Shown: positions 53,270 through 63,243 of the stretch, piece after piece
Numbering within the stretch: the stretch's first letter is position 1
How the letters are laid out: each line of letters opens with the position of its first letter
Source of the DNA: Allolobophora icterica
Lineage: Eukaryota > Annelida > Clitellata > Crassiclitellata > Lumbricidae
Direction of reading: 5' to 3'
Assembly (NCBI GenBank): GCA_963556255.1
Contig: OY744617.1
Span: forward strand, 26,326,871 to 26,390,870
DNA length: 64,000 nt
Notes under the pieces: generated by a model
Told to the model about the DNA's origin: nothing
What the model saw: only the letters and a program-made list of their open reading frames with translations
Database searches by the model: none
Program-made: the position numbers and the translations under genes

Positions 53270-55196
53270 GCAATCGGACTTGGACCACCAATGGACAGCG
53301 ATCTCTGGACAACCCTTCGGATACGTCGCAGCGCTCGTGAATAAGCTGGTGCTTCGCGCTTAGTTTTAAAGTGGCGCTTTAGAAAATTGGAGATTACGAT
53401 TAGCACGGTCCGTAAACATGAACCTTAAATGGCGTGGCACCCGTTCAGACGGGCAGCGGTGGTGAAGGATCTCATCCTAATAGAGAAACATTTACATTTA
53501 CATTTTTACAGTTACAAGAAACAATGAAAAACGCACATACCTTTATTTAAACGACGAAGCAATCCAACTTTCAATGGCATAAAAAAAGCCAAAACTAAAT
53601 GAACCACACCTGATTTGAAATAAGATTTTACATGCTTAAAAAGTATATATACATACCACAGTCATGAAACTCAACAAACAATAGACATCTAGTGATAATC
53701 TGGCAGCATCACTGTAAAATGTAACGGTGAGAATATTTCACAAGCCATCACCAGAAAGTTTCATATAAACTAAACAGTGGTTTGTAGTGTAGCAAAATCG
53801 GGCATTCATAGACACTTCAGAAAGGCCATACAAACATTTCCAATAACGAAAAATTATACTGAATGTACCTACATGCATCTAACCATACAATATTCACTAC
53901 AGTTCAAGAAAAGCTCAAGTACAAGTGCAACTACCAAACAAACATATGAATCTGTGCAAAGTAACCCAAGAAATACACACAAATGTATAGTAAACTGACA
54001 GAAATTCACTAAAAACAACAGAAACAATAAGTAATATGTTGCATTTAGGAAAAATAACTGTAAAATGTAAAACTTTTGGAATATTTCATTATACAACTTG
54101 GCAACTAAGCAAATAATTTTAATTAAAAAAAAATAATAATAATTGTGCTTATTGACAAGCTCACTGTCAAACCGCTGTAAGTAACACTGAAACATAATAC
54201 AGTACAATTATCAAGACCTTATAGAACACACATCTTGGCAGCCTGTTAGGCGCCTGCTCATTTTACAGCTGCCCCCTAGGGAGTGGAAGGCTGTGTCGTC
54301 CTACAGAAAGCTTAAAGGTACAAACCACATCTCTGAAGAAATTATGTTCTTCAAGCAAGAATGTTACCATTCATCTAACCACTCCCACTTACATACCCCC
54401 TCCCCATATGCCTCTGCGCGACAGCAGTGTGCAACAGAGTTCTGATCGTACCTTATCAATGTTTAAAAACAATAAGATGTGAAGTAATGGCTGAATAGTT
54501 TATGGCTAGATATTTTTCACTGCAGCAAACCGAACCACTTTAGGTAATCCTTAAAGTGTTCGGCAAAGAAATTATCTACCAGATAAATTTAACCCCAAAG
54601 TCAACAAGATTAATTCAGGGGGACAACACGCTGGTTTGCAATAATTCGATCTGGTTGCATATTCGCAGACACTACATCTACGTCAGTAAGAGTGACTACA
54701 CAGAGCAAGTATGGGTTACCCCATCAAACTTCCAATTGTCATTGAGTTCGTATGAGCGTTAGAGTTCTTTACCCAGCCACACTGACACAGGGTACATATT
54801 TTAAAACAATGGACGTGTTTTTGCCATAAAACTTCAGTTTTGACAATTACAAAACGAACAATTTTTTATGATGTTTGTGAAACAGTAGTGCTCGCTTCAA
54901 TTTTCATTTATCATGGTTTACAGTTTAAACAGGACTCTATGTCAAAGATAATCACTGTGTACAGCAAAATATCAACTGTTACAATTTCCACACAGTACAG
55001 CTAACCACAGAAGCTTGGCTACTATACCTGTAGCAGTTACATGTATGATGAAACGTGTTGTAGCTAGCCATTGTGATCATTCCACCCCAAGCCAAGTTAG
55101 TCGAATAGAAGAGCTGGGTGGCAGCCTGAAACCAAACCTGTCAAGAAACAGTAAGCAAATCCTCTCAACTCAGTTTTTCATCATAGCATACGAAGA
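53270..55196. other. No recognisable gene
   Basis: AT-rich unique sequence. Many stops in all frames, no splice-bounded exon that I can defend. It contains only a short SINE-like fragment. Confidence 0.4.
54238..54305 (-). repeat. SINE body fragment
   Basis: CTGCTCATTTTACAGCTGCC and GGAGTGGAAGGCTGTGT parallel CTACTCATTTTACTACTGCG and GGAGTAGAAGGCTGAGT of the SINE at 55400-55706. Confidence 0.5.
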
Positions 55197-55279
55197 CAAA
55201 TGTGCTGCCTGTCTGACAAAGGTGCTGTATCTGACAAGGTGTCAGATACAGCACCTTTGTCAGACATGCAGCACATTTG
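55197..55279. repeat. Near-perfect 40-bp inverted repeat, 3-base loop
   Basis: Left arm CAAATGTGCTGCCTGTCTGA continuing to CTGACA (55197-55236), loop AGG, right arm TGTCAG to CATTTG (55240-55279). I find one mismatch in 40 pairs. A transcript would form a long hairpin; the DNA could extrude a cruciform. Confidence 0.95.
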
Positions 55280-55399
55280 CAAGTTTCCTCGTAGGCGCTG
55301 CATAAATGTTCAGACAGTTCAGGCACAAATGATGGCTGATTGGATGAGTGTAACCTGTACCATAAAATGTGCTGAGTCTAACCCCATATGAGATTGTTA

Positions 55400-55706
55400 A
55401 GGTGTAAAGGTTAAAGGTTAAGGTTTTGCCCATACTCGTTTGTCGAGCGTCGGACCCGGTGCTGATCCCCGGTGTTAAGTCATCAGCCCTTAGGTGGCAT
55501 TGCCATACATCGGCGGTAGGTGGCCAGGTCTTTCCGCCGAACCTAAGGTTCCCTGCGCATTGAAACTGCTACTCATTTTACTACTGCGCTCTACGGAGTA
55601 GAAGGCTGAGTTGACCTTTGTGGGGCTAGCGAGTTTCGAACCCGCTTCCTTCTGCTCTTCGTGCCAGTGTAGGCCTACGTGTTACCAATCAGCTATCGCC
55701 CCACCC
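55400..55706 (-). repeat. tRNA-derived SINE
   Basis: On the minus strand it begins GGGGCGATAGCTGATTGGTA (A box TAGCTGATTGGTAA), has B box GGGTTCGAAACTC, and the tRNA-like head closes with GCTAGCCCC, so an acceptor-like stem (6 of 7 pairs) and T arm can be drawn. The anticodon arm is poor. The body continues to about 55400. Two or three fragments of the same family occur in the window. Confidence 0.75.
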
Positions 55707-55788
55707 ATAAGGTGTAGGGGACCACATATAACTTCTGATTGATTGCTTAACTGCTTAGAGTCATCAAGTGATGACTTATCATTAATTA

Positions 55789-55789
55789 C

Positions 55790-55838
<49 letters not shown>

Positions 55839-55869
55839 TTTTTTTTTTTTTATTATTATTATTATTTTT
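55789..55869. repeat. (TTA)n / poly-T microsatellite
   Basis: TTATTA run of about 14 units followed by a T run and more TTA. A second TTA run is at 55960-55998. Confidence 0.95.
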
Positions 55870-55961
55870 TCCGCCCGAGGTAGCAAGGATCCCTCAGGCT
55901 CTAAGAAACTATATCAAGTTACAGGTTCTCGTCCCCCATGTGCTGATCAAAAGAGCCTCTA

Positions 55962-55992
<31 letters not shown>

Positions 55993-56043
55993 ATTATTTG
56001 CCCCAAGGTACATATGATCCCTCGGGGACTTAGATATTAGACT

Positions 56044-56525
56044 ATTGCAGCTGCGAGATTAATTGCCCGTCTGCCACGCTACTCACGCATTTCTTCCTTC
56101 ATGTTTGAGAAACTGCACTGGCTTCCTCTCTCTGCACGTATTAAGTTTAAAATCATTATTCTGGTGTCAAAGACACAGCGGGGTCTCGCCCCTAAATATT
56201 TAATTGATGTAATTCACCGGCCTCTTTCTGTCTTCTCGCATCGTCCACTTCGCTCCTCAAACAGATTTGATCTATCAGTTCCTCATACTAGAACAGCTAT
56301 GGCTCAGTCCCGATCTTTTGCCTCAATTGGTCCCTCTCTCTGGAATACACTAGCTGTCTCCTACTCGCTCTCAAATTTTAATAAGTAACCCCTCATCTTC
56401 TTTTGCTTTCCTCAAGACTTATTTCTTTAGAACTCTCGGCCTTGCGCACTGGGAGCGCCTCTGAACGGTTCACCCTACTAGAGGCGCTTTATAAATGTTT
56501 AAATACAATACAATACAACAATACA
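56044..56525 (+). mobile_element. CR1/Rex1-like LINE, 3' end
   Basis: The frame IAAARLIARLPRYSRISSFM leads to FEKLHWLPLSARIKFKI, GLAPKYLIDV, FDLSVPHTRTAMAQSRSFAS and GPSLWNTLA, the conserved C-terminus after the reverse transcriptase in CR1/Rex1-type LINEs. The frame stops at 56386 after NFNK; the expected helical end (FLKTYFFRTLGLAHWERL) is in another frame to a stop at 56464, so it is frameshifted. The 3' tail GCGCTTTATAAATG plus ATACA repeats follows. The 5' part is missing, as usual for LINE copies. Confidence 0.8.
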
Positions 56526-56902
56526 ATATTTATTGTTTTTTCCGGAAAATCAGGCCTCGTCCTCCGCTAAGTCATTGAAAGTTCCGCGAAAAGCGATGGC
56601 ATCATAGGGCTGAATACAGATGGAAAGGCGCTGGAAGAGGAACGTTACCTCTCGCGGCTCCCCAGAGATGGCCGAGAGTCGCCGACCAACCTCTCGAAGG
56701 AAACTATTATTACTCTTTACATAACTTTACAGTGACGATTGACGAACTGCGCCATATAGCTTCTACACAAGCGCGTCGGAGAAAGACCACGTACAGGTCT
56801 GCCAACATGCGGATTATTAATATAGACCGATAAATTCAGGAGCATAATCAGTCCCATCATTTTTTCGTACCCATCGCCGCCAAATGGCTGACGTCAGGAA
56901 CC

Positions 56903-56964
56903 GATGATGATGATGATGATGATGATAGTGATGATGGTGGTGGTGGTGGTGGTGGTGGTGGTGG

Positions 56965-57033
<69 letters not shown>
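56903..57033. repeat. (GAT)n / (GGT)n microsatellite
   Basis: GAT units, a block of GGT units at 56936-56965, then GAT units to 57033. Confidence 0.97.
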
Positions 57034-57034
<1 letters not shown>

Positions 57035-57160
57035 ACAGTCCGACACTTTAAATATGACTGGTAACAGCTGGCATGCAGTGTGGCCGCAAAGCACTTACCA
57101 GACATTAATTTCACACATGGTGGTCATTTATGCTCCTTTTTTATCTTTCTGCCACCCTCT

Positions 57161-57530
57161 CGTTTCTGTCTGTCTATCTCTCTATCTCTCCCTGTAAACC
57201 TCTCTGATTGCCTACCTGTGTTCTGTTGTTTATCTCTCTACCTGTTCATGGATCCCTAACTTACCGATCGCTGTTTTCTTTCGTCTGTCTGTATGTGTCT
57301 GTCTGTCTGTCTGTGTCTGTCTGTCTGTCTCTCTTTCTCTGTATCCCTCTTCGTTTTGCCAGTTTGCGAATCTGTCTTCTTTCATTCCTCTCTGTATCTC
57401 TCCATGTATCCCTACCGGCATGCCCAACTATCCTTCTTGCTCCTTCCTCCCTCCTTCTCTCATTGCTCAGTTGTCCACCTCCCTCGCTCTCTACTTCGGA
57501 TCCCACCTTTCCCTCTTTCTCCTGCACAAA
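57161..57530. repeat. Pyrimidine-rich low-complexity tract
   Basis: (CTGT)n at 57284-57332 within CT-rich sequence. Apparent ORFs in this tract are low-complexity artefacts. Confidence 0.8.
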
Positions 57531-58217
57531 ACTTCCATGCAAACACGAAGCCACAGCTACATAGTTCTTTACCGATTCAGGCATGAGCTCGGTTGTGGAA
57601 TATAATTAATGAGAATACTGGCAGGGAATATGTTCAAAATGGGTGCCATGCAAAAAGCTAAAGTGGAGAAGAAATTGGTACCCCCACTTTTTAGACCAAA
57701 GTATTGGTACCCCACACTTTTTGGACTAAGGTTACGCCCCTGAGCGGAAGTACACGGAGACGATTTTTGAAGAATTGCATAATGCACAGCGTCTGCGAAG
57801 AGTGCAAAACTTGCTGAACTGTTCTTAAAGTTCCTGTTTTACGTATTCATGATCGCTGGATCTATACAGATCATGCCAATTAGATCGCCTGATTTCGGAA
57901 AGGAGTAAATACTGTTCACCTAACATCGCTCGTCGGATTGAAAAGGTAACACGACGGATTCACAGTCAGGTTAGGATAGGGTTAATGCATAGGTGCAATT
58001 TGTGGGGGTACGATGGGTACCAGCATGGGCGGCGATCCCGGGGGGTCGAGGGGGACAAGACCCACCACCTTTAAGAGTGGGGGCCACGAGTGTTACCACT
58101 ACTCTATCCCCCCCTTCCCATGTTTGGGCGTTCTAGTGACAGCCCGGGAGAGTGAGTTTTGGATAAGTGCAGGCGCTTAATTTGGATGGATTCAACAATG
58201 AGGAAAAGGCAAATACA
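57531..58217. other. Mostly unannotated; SINE-like head near 58090
   Basis: GAGTGTTACCACTACTCTAT near 58089-58108 is the reverse of a tRNA-like A box (ATAGAGTAGTGGTAACA), as in the SINE fragment at 42311. The rest shows a doubled motif TTGGTACCCC..CTTTTT (57676-57722) and nothing else recognisable. Confidence 0.4.
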
Positions 58218-58950
58218 GTAATCAAGCTTTGAGTGGACAAGGGTTGGTAGCAATAGTGAAGGCAGTTTTAAAGTCAAGCATATATTGGTCGGATGCGGCG
58301 GAGGTCATGAATGTACATGAAGCAAGATCCCAAGAGGCTGGAGATATCGTTGGAGAAGAGATGTGCAGATCAATGGCAAAGCCAAGATTGCACACAGACG
58401 AGTTTATTAATTCCAGTACTTATAGCACATTATGCAGCAACATACTTCTGACTGTTTCACTGCTGCACAACAAGAAAAACAGTTACTCCCACGCTCTGTG
58501 TCTTTGTTAACCGACTGCAGTGTATTTATTATCTGACATCATTCATGGCCAAGAGCCATTTTTATATATATTTCGAGTTCTTTGGTAGACACTGAAAGCA
58601 AAAGGGAATCTACATTTACAATGAGAAGGCACTGGAACCTGTGCATTTCATACAAAACCTAAAAGGGCAAATACCACAACACTTAAAGCCCTTCAAGAAT
58701 TGCTTCACATAATGGGCTATCTATCATACACACGGCTTTTCCCAAACAACTGATACACTTTGTGAGAATCTGCAAATCAGGTGCTGTGTTAATAATGCAT
58801 ACCACAATATTATCATTACTTAAAGTAACTTGCTAACCAACTGCCAACCTAAAACTTAGCCCTCTTGAAATCTAAACCTACCAAAGAATTTTTGCTTAAT
58901 ATTTAACAGTACTGGGCCTTATTGAATAAAATAAATCAGCATCATATCAC
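58218..58950 (+). repeat. Direct segmental duplication, copy 1
   Basis: CAGTAATCAAGCTTTGAGTG onward recurs at 63244 and runs to the window end. Spacing shifts from 5026 to 5050 bp because copy 2 has small insertions. It lies downstream (minus strand) of the SNRPB-like exon, so it may be that gene's 3' flank. A 93-codon open frame within is not preserved in amino-acid pattern beyond what identity gives, and I do not call it. Confidence 0.9.
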
Positions 58951-59286
58951 ACCACTGACAGAGCCAGTGCAGTTTTAATATCCACCACACCTCTAAACGC
59001 AGCTGGACAAGCACATCATACTAACAGAACAAATTTGACAACTGAAGATCATCAAAAATCTGAGAAGACATTGTTTCTAATTGTCCACGAACAAACACAA
59101 AACCATAATTATATCAAGGAAACATTTCCATCTTACTAAAGAAACAGGTTACTTTATAAAGTTATCACTTCCCTATTCCACATTAAGAAGAAACCGAGAA
59201 ACTGTCTTGGAATAGCATTTAAAACACTTTTGTACGTTGGCCTTTTTGCATGATATTCCTTTAACTTGTTTAGTTTCATAGCCAGA

Positions 59287-59475
59287 TTAATACGGGATTG
59301 GTTGTAGAGGACCTCGCATCATGCCAGGTGGCGGTGGTCCTCTCATTCCCATTGGAGGAGGTGGAACTCTCATTCCAGGAGCTCAAGGAGGCAGTGCCAT
59401 TCTACTTCCTGGCTGCATCATCTGTGAAGGAGGAACACCGACACCTCTTGCTGGGCCAGAATATACATCACGGAT
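59287..59475 (-). pseudogene. SmB/SNRPB-like C-terminal exon with stop codon
   Basis: Minus-strand frame: VYSGPARGVGVPPSQMMQPG, SRMALPP, stop (59385-59383), APGMRVPPPPMGMRGPPPPG, MMRGPLQPIPY, stop at 59289-59287. The PARGVG-P-QM...RG segment and the PPPPGM repeats are the tail of the small nuclear ribonucleoprotein B core protein. In the family this tail carries proline-rich motifs and follows the Sm fold; the Sm fold is not in this window. A possible acceptor (CTGTCCAG) is just upstream at about 59490. The internal TGA suggests a pseudogene or a private last exon. Confidence 0.65.
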
Positions 59476-59596
59476 GTGATTGACTGGACAGGACAAACTT
59501 TTAAACACTAAAATCACTGTCCAGGCAACTGTTAAAACCAGTTCACCAACAGAACTAAAACGTCAACACACCATTTTTATAGAATCTGGAAAACAT

Positions 59597-60290
59597 CAAT
59601 TAAATAAACGCAAAATTATGGGATAAACGGACACCAATCGGGTGTCAAAGGTACCAATGGCACTGAAAGAATTCCTGAACTACATCAGGAACGTCGAGTT
59701 AATCAGCTCAACAGTTTAAAACCAGTGAAAATAAGTTAATAATAATAACACTGCCAACAGAAATGTTACTACTACTAAATAATAATAACTGCTGAATCCG
59801 TTGAGAGCTTCTGTGCCTTCCTTTCGGCTCTTCTCCACCTTCTTTGTTTCCCCAGAGCAAAATTTGCATGAGCCTGTGATTTGGGTTTGGTCCAGGACAG
59901 CCGGTTCTTTCTTATGATCGGTATTTCGGATCTGGCTGCCCTGAAAACGGACCGTGCATTTCAAGAAGCTTTCACTCTCCAGCTTCATCTGAAATAGTGT
60001 AATCAAAGGTAATGTAATCATGCAATAATATAACACCAATTAAAGAAACTTCTTGGCTGTGCCTGCAAAATGACCATCAACAATCACCGCTAAATTTTTC
60101 ATCGGATCAAACAAAGCTAACGTTCTTTCTTATTTTACAAAGCAACTTTTCACCTCTGGTAGAAAGCCATTTCCAGCTTACTAAAGGTTCTCAAAAGGCA
60201 CATTAGAATATGTGGTGCTCAGTCAAGCCATCTCTCTATGCATGTCTTTATATCTGTTAGATTGCCACATAGGTTCTTTAAAGGCCAGAT
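59597..60290 (-). repeat. Segmental duplication, minus-strand copy of 34434-35135
   Basis: It contains, in reverse, the end of block D, the full C-D exon, its acceptor (CACTATTTCAG) and about 300 bp of upstream intron. Similarity ends at 60290 where a Gypsy LTR begins, so the LTR inserted into or truncated the duplicate. Confidence 0.85.
59716..59988 (-). CDS. Unidentified terminal exon with hydrophobic tail (single-copy form of C-D)
   Basis: An acceptor (ACTATTTCAG) is followed by MKLESESFLKCTVRFQGSQI, RNTDHKKEPAVLDQTQITGS, CKFCSGETKKVEKSRKEG, TEALNGFSSYYY and a run of 16 mostly aliphatic residues (LVVVTFLLAVLLLLTY) then FHWF and stop. A C-terminal hydrophobic helix with almost nothing after it is how tail-anchored membrane proteins end. 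Alternatively TTATTATTATTTAGTAG is the start of a 3'UTR and the true frame ends differently. This is the longest clean version outside the array. No homolog recognised. Confidence 0.45.
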   Translation of the reverse strand: MKLESESFLKCTVRFQGSQIRNTDHKKEPAVLDQTQITGSCKFCSGETKKVEKSRKEGTEALNGFSSYYYLVVVTFLLAVLLLLTYFHWF

Positions 60291-61007
60291 TGTAACAAAT
60301 GACTCGTTAACTCGACACCAGTTGAGTCATTTCACGTTTAATTCACCTTAGGGTCACACCGACCGCTAGGGTTTCTACAACACATATTACACATCGAAAC
60401 AATTCCATATTCCAGTTACTACACTTTCCCGTCCTCTTTACATTCACAATGAACTCCAATTAACGTTATATACACCACTCAACAGTCTTTTCCACATAAA
60501 CGCAATATTACTGTATTCGTCTATTATGTCTACAACAATATTATATCTAGCCTATTTAACGTTCTACACACTACTCAACCGTCTCTTCTACATAACCGCA
60601 ATATTACATTATTCTTAGACGAATAACCTATATAACATTCTATACATTACTCAACAGTTCCTTCTACATAATGCAATAATTCTTTATTCGTCTTCTACAT
60701 GTAGGCTAGGCCTACTTGTACAATAATCTCCATTTAACGTGCTAAACACTACATATCATTCTCTTCCACACAAACCCAATAGTACACAAACAATTTATCA
60801 AACATAGCACAACTTACTTCTTCCGTAGCCACAGCTTCTCAATCGTCCTCCGAGACGTCTTCTCTCCTCGGCACTCCTTTCCGAAATACGCCCACCTGCA
60901 CTTATCACGTCCACCTGCTTCAACCTACGCTTCACTTTCGTCTAATTTCGACCAGCCCAATCGTGGCTAGCCTTATGCTGTAGCGCTATAAATTCCTATC
61001 CGCTACA
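60291..61007 (-). repeat. Ty3/Gypsy LTR (3' LTR of a truncated element)
   Basis: On the minus strand it begins TGTAGCGGATAGGAATTTAT directly after a polypurine tract and ends TTTGTTACA, giving TG...CA over 717 bp. It contains degenerate ~100-bp tandem repeats (AACGTTATATACACCACTC, AACGTTCTACACACTACTC, AACATTCTATACATTACTC on the plus strand). The matching 5' LTR is not in the window. Confidence 0.65.
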
Positions 61008-61023
61008 CTCCTTCCTCTTTCCC
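61008..61023 (-). other. Polypurine tract of the truncated Gypsy element
   Basis: GGGAAAGAGGAAGGAG on the minus strand abuts the LTR start. Confidence 0.65.
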
Positions 61024-61399
61024 AGGAGGACACAAATACCTTATGCATAATACTTTCTACTTAACTACACAATCGACAAATAAAACGACTATTCACAACA
61101 AGTATCAGTATACCTCCCGACCTAATGAGAACAACTACCTAATAATGAACTCGGCATCACAACAAACATGGCGCAACAGTCATTCCTAATTCATCAAAAC
61201 TGGTTTAATGCGAATACAGACACTTTACAGAACAAGTCTTTTCATTTTTTTGTCTCTTTTTAAAATCCTTTATATGGTTTTTTTAAACAAACATTCTTTA
61301 CTCTTTTCTTTACTCAAAAGAACACAATACTCGAGAACACAACACATGATAAAACAACATCTATAAGCGATTAATAAAAACACAATGTACAGACACTTC

Positions 61400-61889
61400 T
61401 GCCTAAATACTCCGCTCCGATATTGTCTTTTCCCCGAATTTCTCTAATAGTGAAACGATATGGATGGAGAGAGACCGCGCCCATCTTATCAATCTACCAT
61501 TTTGGTGCTGGGACTTCCCCATATATACTGAAGAGGTTGATGATCCGTCTCCAATACAAAATGTTGACCATGCAGAAACTCTTGGAATTTCGTGATACCC
61601 CAAACGAAGCTAATAATAATAAAATAATAATAAACATCTCTTCAATTGTCGCATATCTCGCCTCCCTCGGGAGCAATTTTCTACTTGTAAAAGCCCCGGG
61701 ATGTTTAAGCCCGTCATCATTCTCCTGAAGCAACACAAAACCATTAGAGGCATCTATTGCATCTTTCTTTGATTCATCTAGCGCATCTTGCTTTGACTCG
61801 TCTGTTTTGTGTTTCTCTGATGCATCTATCATTACAACCCGTTTTTCATTCTCCTCCTCATGGTCCTCTATCACCATCTGGCTTTCCAC
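61400..61889 (-). pseudogene. Ty3/Gypsy RNase H remnant
   Basis: Minus-strand frames show AIDASNGFVLLQEN, HPGAFTSRKLLPREARYATI (the A-SRKL-P-E--Y-TIE motif of retroelement RNase H) and, after frameshifts, RLIRWARSLSIH and FTIREIRGKDNIGAEYL-like sequence split over two frames. A doubled Asp/Ser/Lys segment precedes it. The reverse transcriptase upstream is cut off by the hAT element at 61923. From 61024 to 61399 lies non-coding sequence between RNase H and LTR, a region with no integrase visible. Confidence 0.7.
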
Positions 61890-61922
61890 CCAAACTGAAA
61901 TCTCACCTTTTCAAGTACTATC

Positions 61923-62791
61923 CAGTCTTGTTGTCAAGATGTTAAACCTCAAGACCAAGACCAAGACCTTGAACCTCAAGACCAAGATCTTGAACCTCAA
62001 GACCAAGACCAAGACTTTGAACCTCAAGACCAAGACCAAGACCTTGAACCTCAAGACCAAGACCGAGACCAAGACCCAAAAAATCACAGTCATATCCAGA
62101 CTTCTATTCCTTACTAAAAATTGTCCAGTTGGACTACTCGTTATTTTCATGAAAACATGAGTTTTTTCTTTTATTCAAGCAAAACAACTCTAAATGGAGA
62201 CTGCAGAGAATTCCGAATTTGTATTTACAAAAGTCCTTCATGCGAAATGTTATTCCAAATGCCTGTTGAATTTTATAAAAACCAATTTGCTCAGAATTTT
62301 CTGACCAACACGTGACCTGTGGGGCCTAAATAAATTCTGCCATGTGAAAAAACACGGTCTACAAGTGCTGAAATCGCTAGCACACAAAGCAGCTTTTCAA
62401 GAACCGGATGTAAATGTACAAATTAATCGTGAGTCTGTTTTGAAATCATTCCATGGTAAATAACCGGAAGTCAAAATAATTGTCCAAAACAACAGTGAAG
62501 CCTCATTCACACCGTGTAAATACTAAAGCAATTACTGTATGAGTAATTATTGGATAAATTTTTTTAAATTCTTGCCGTTTGTTAAAATTAATGACTGTTC
62601 ATATTGACAAAAGTCTTGGTCTTGGTCTTGCAAAACCAAGTCCAAGACTTTGGACCTCAAGACCAAGACCAAGACCAAGACCTTGAACCTCAAGACCAAG
62701 ACCTTTGGTCTCAAGACCAAGACCAAGACTTTTAAAAACGAACTCGAGTGCACTCGAGACCAAGACCTTGGTCTCGAGGACAACAAGACTG
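61923..62791 (-). mobile_element. hAT-derived element with TCTTGG subterminal arrays, copy 2
   Basis: 869 bp, ends CAGTCTTGTTGTC / GACAACAAGACTG, exact 8-bp duplication GTACTATC (61915-61922, 62792-62799). Subterminal AAGACCAAGACC arrays at 61951-62080 and 62608-62730. It lies in inverse orientation to the copy at 52226 by its transposase remnant and CTCGAGACC end. It landed just beside the Gypsy RNase H remnant. Confidence 0.93.
62290..62400 (-). pseudogene. hAT transposase C-terminal remnant, copy 2
   Basis: The minus strand reads VLAISALVDRVFSHGRIYLG then PTGHVLVRKF, aligned with the remnant at 52645. The usual Glu is replaced by Asp (VDRVFS), so this copy is more decayed. Confidence 0.6.
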
Positions 62792-62799
62792 GTACTATC

Positions 62800-63243
62800 T
62801 GACTCATCTGATCCCCCGCCTTCAAATTCTGGCAATAAACGGCACCCACCTTGACAGCTGCTCTGCCTCTTCTCTTGATCTGGACCCGTGGAAACGGGAA
62901 TCGGGTCTCTTTTGAACTACTTTCTGGGGACCCACTCTAATTTGATTTGGCCTTCTGGAAACCGGACTTGGACCTCTTTTTGACTACTCTCTAAAAAAAC
63001 CTCTGATTTGATTTGCTTATGCTAAAAGTACTTTAAGTGCGCAGTACACAGTGATACTAGTAGCAGATCTGCTTCATCTGCTACTGTGCTCTATACTAGG
63101 ATAAGGCTACTACTAACTACTATCATACACAACACAGACAAAATTTCCCTAAACTTCTAGACAGGCCTGTCGCCTTACGGGGAGGGGGCGGCACACTGAT
63201 GCTTCGCACCACCTTTGAAAAATCCACGCACCGCCACTGATTG
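62800..63243. other. No recognisable feature
   Basis: Unique sequence with a GC-rich patch (GGGGAGGGGGCGGCAC, 63179-63194). CACCTTTGAAAAATCCACGC is near the left edge of the duplication that follows. Confidence 0.4.

Noticed and set aside
53777..54207. Overlapping ORFs of 73 and 112 codons
   Set aside because: Low-complexity AT-rich sequence, no motif, no splice signals consistent with an exon.
55620..55705. Functional tRNA gene on the minus strand
   Set aside because: A and B boxes and part of the acceptor stem are present, but the anticodon arm does not fold properly and a SINE body follows, so it is a SINE head.
56857..57114. Poly-Ser, poly-Ile and poly-Met ORFs
   Set aside because: Translations of the (GAT)n/(GGT)n microsatellite in different frames.
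58229..58510. 93-codon ORF repeated at 63215 in the duplicated segment
   Set aside because: Similarity between the two is explained by DNA duplication; the copies differ at the ends and no family is recognised.
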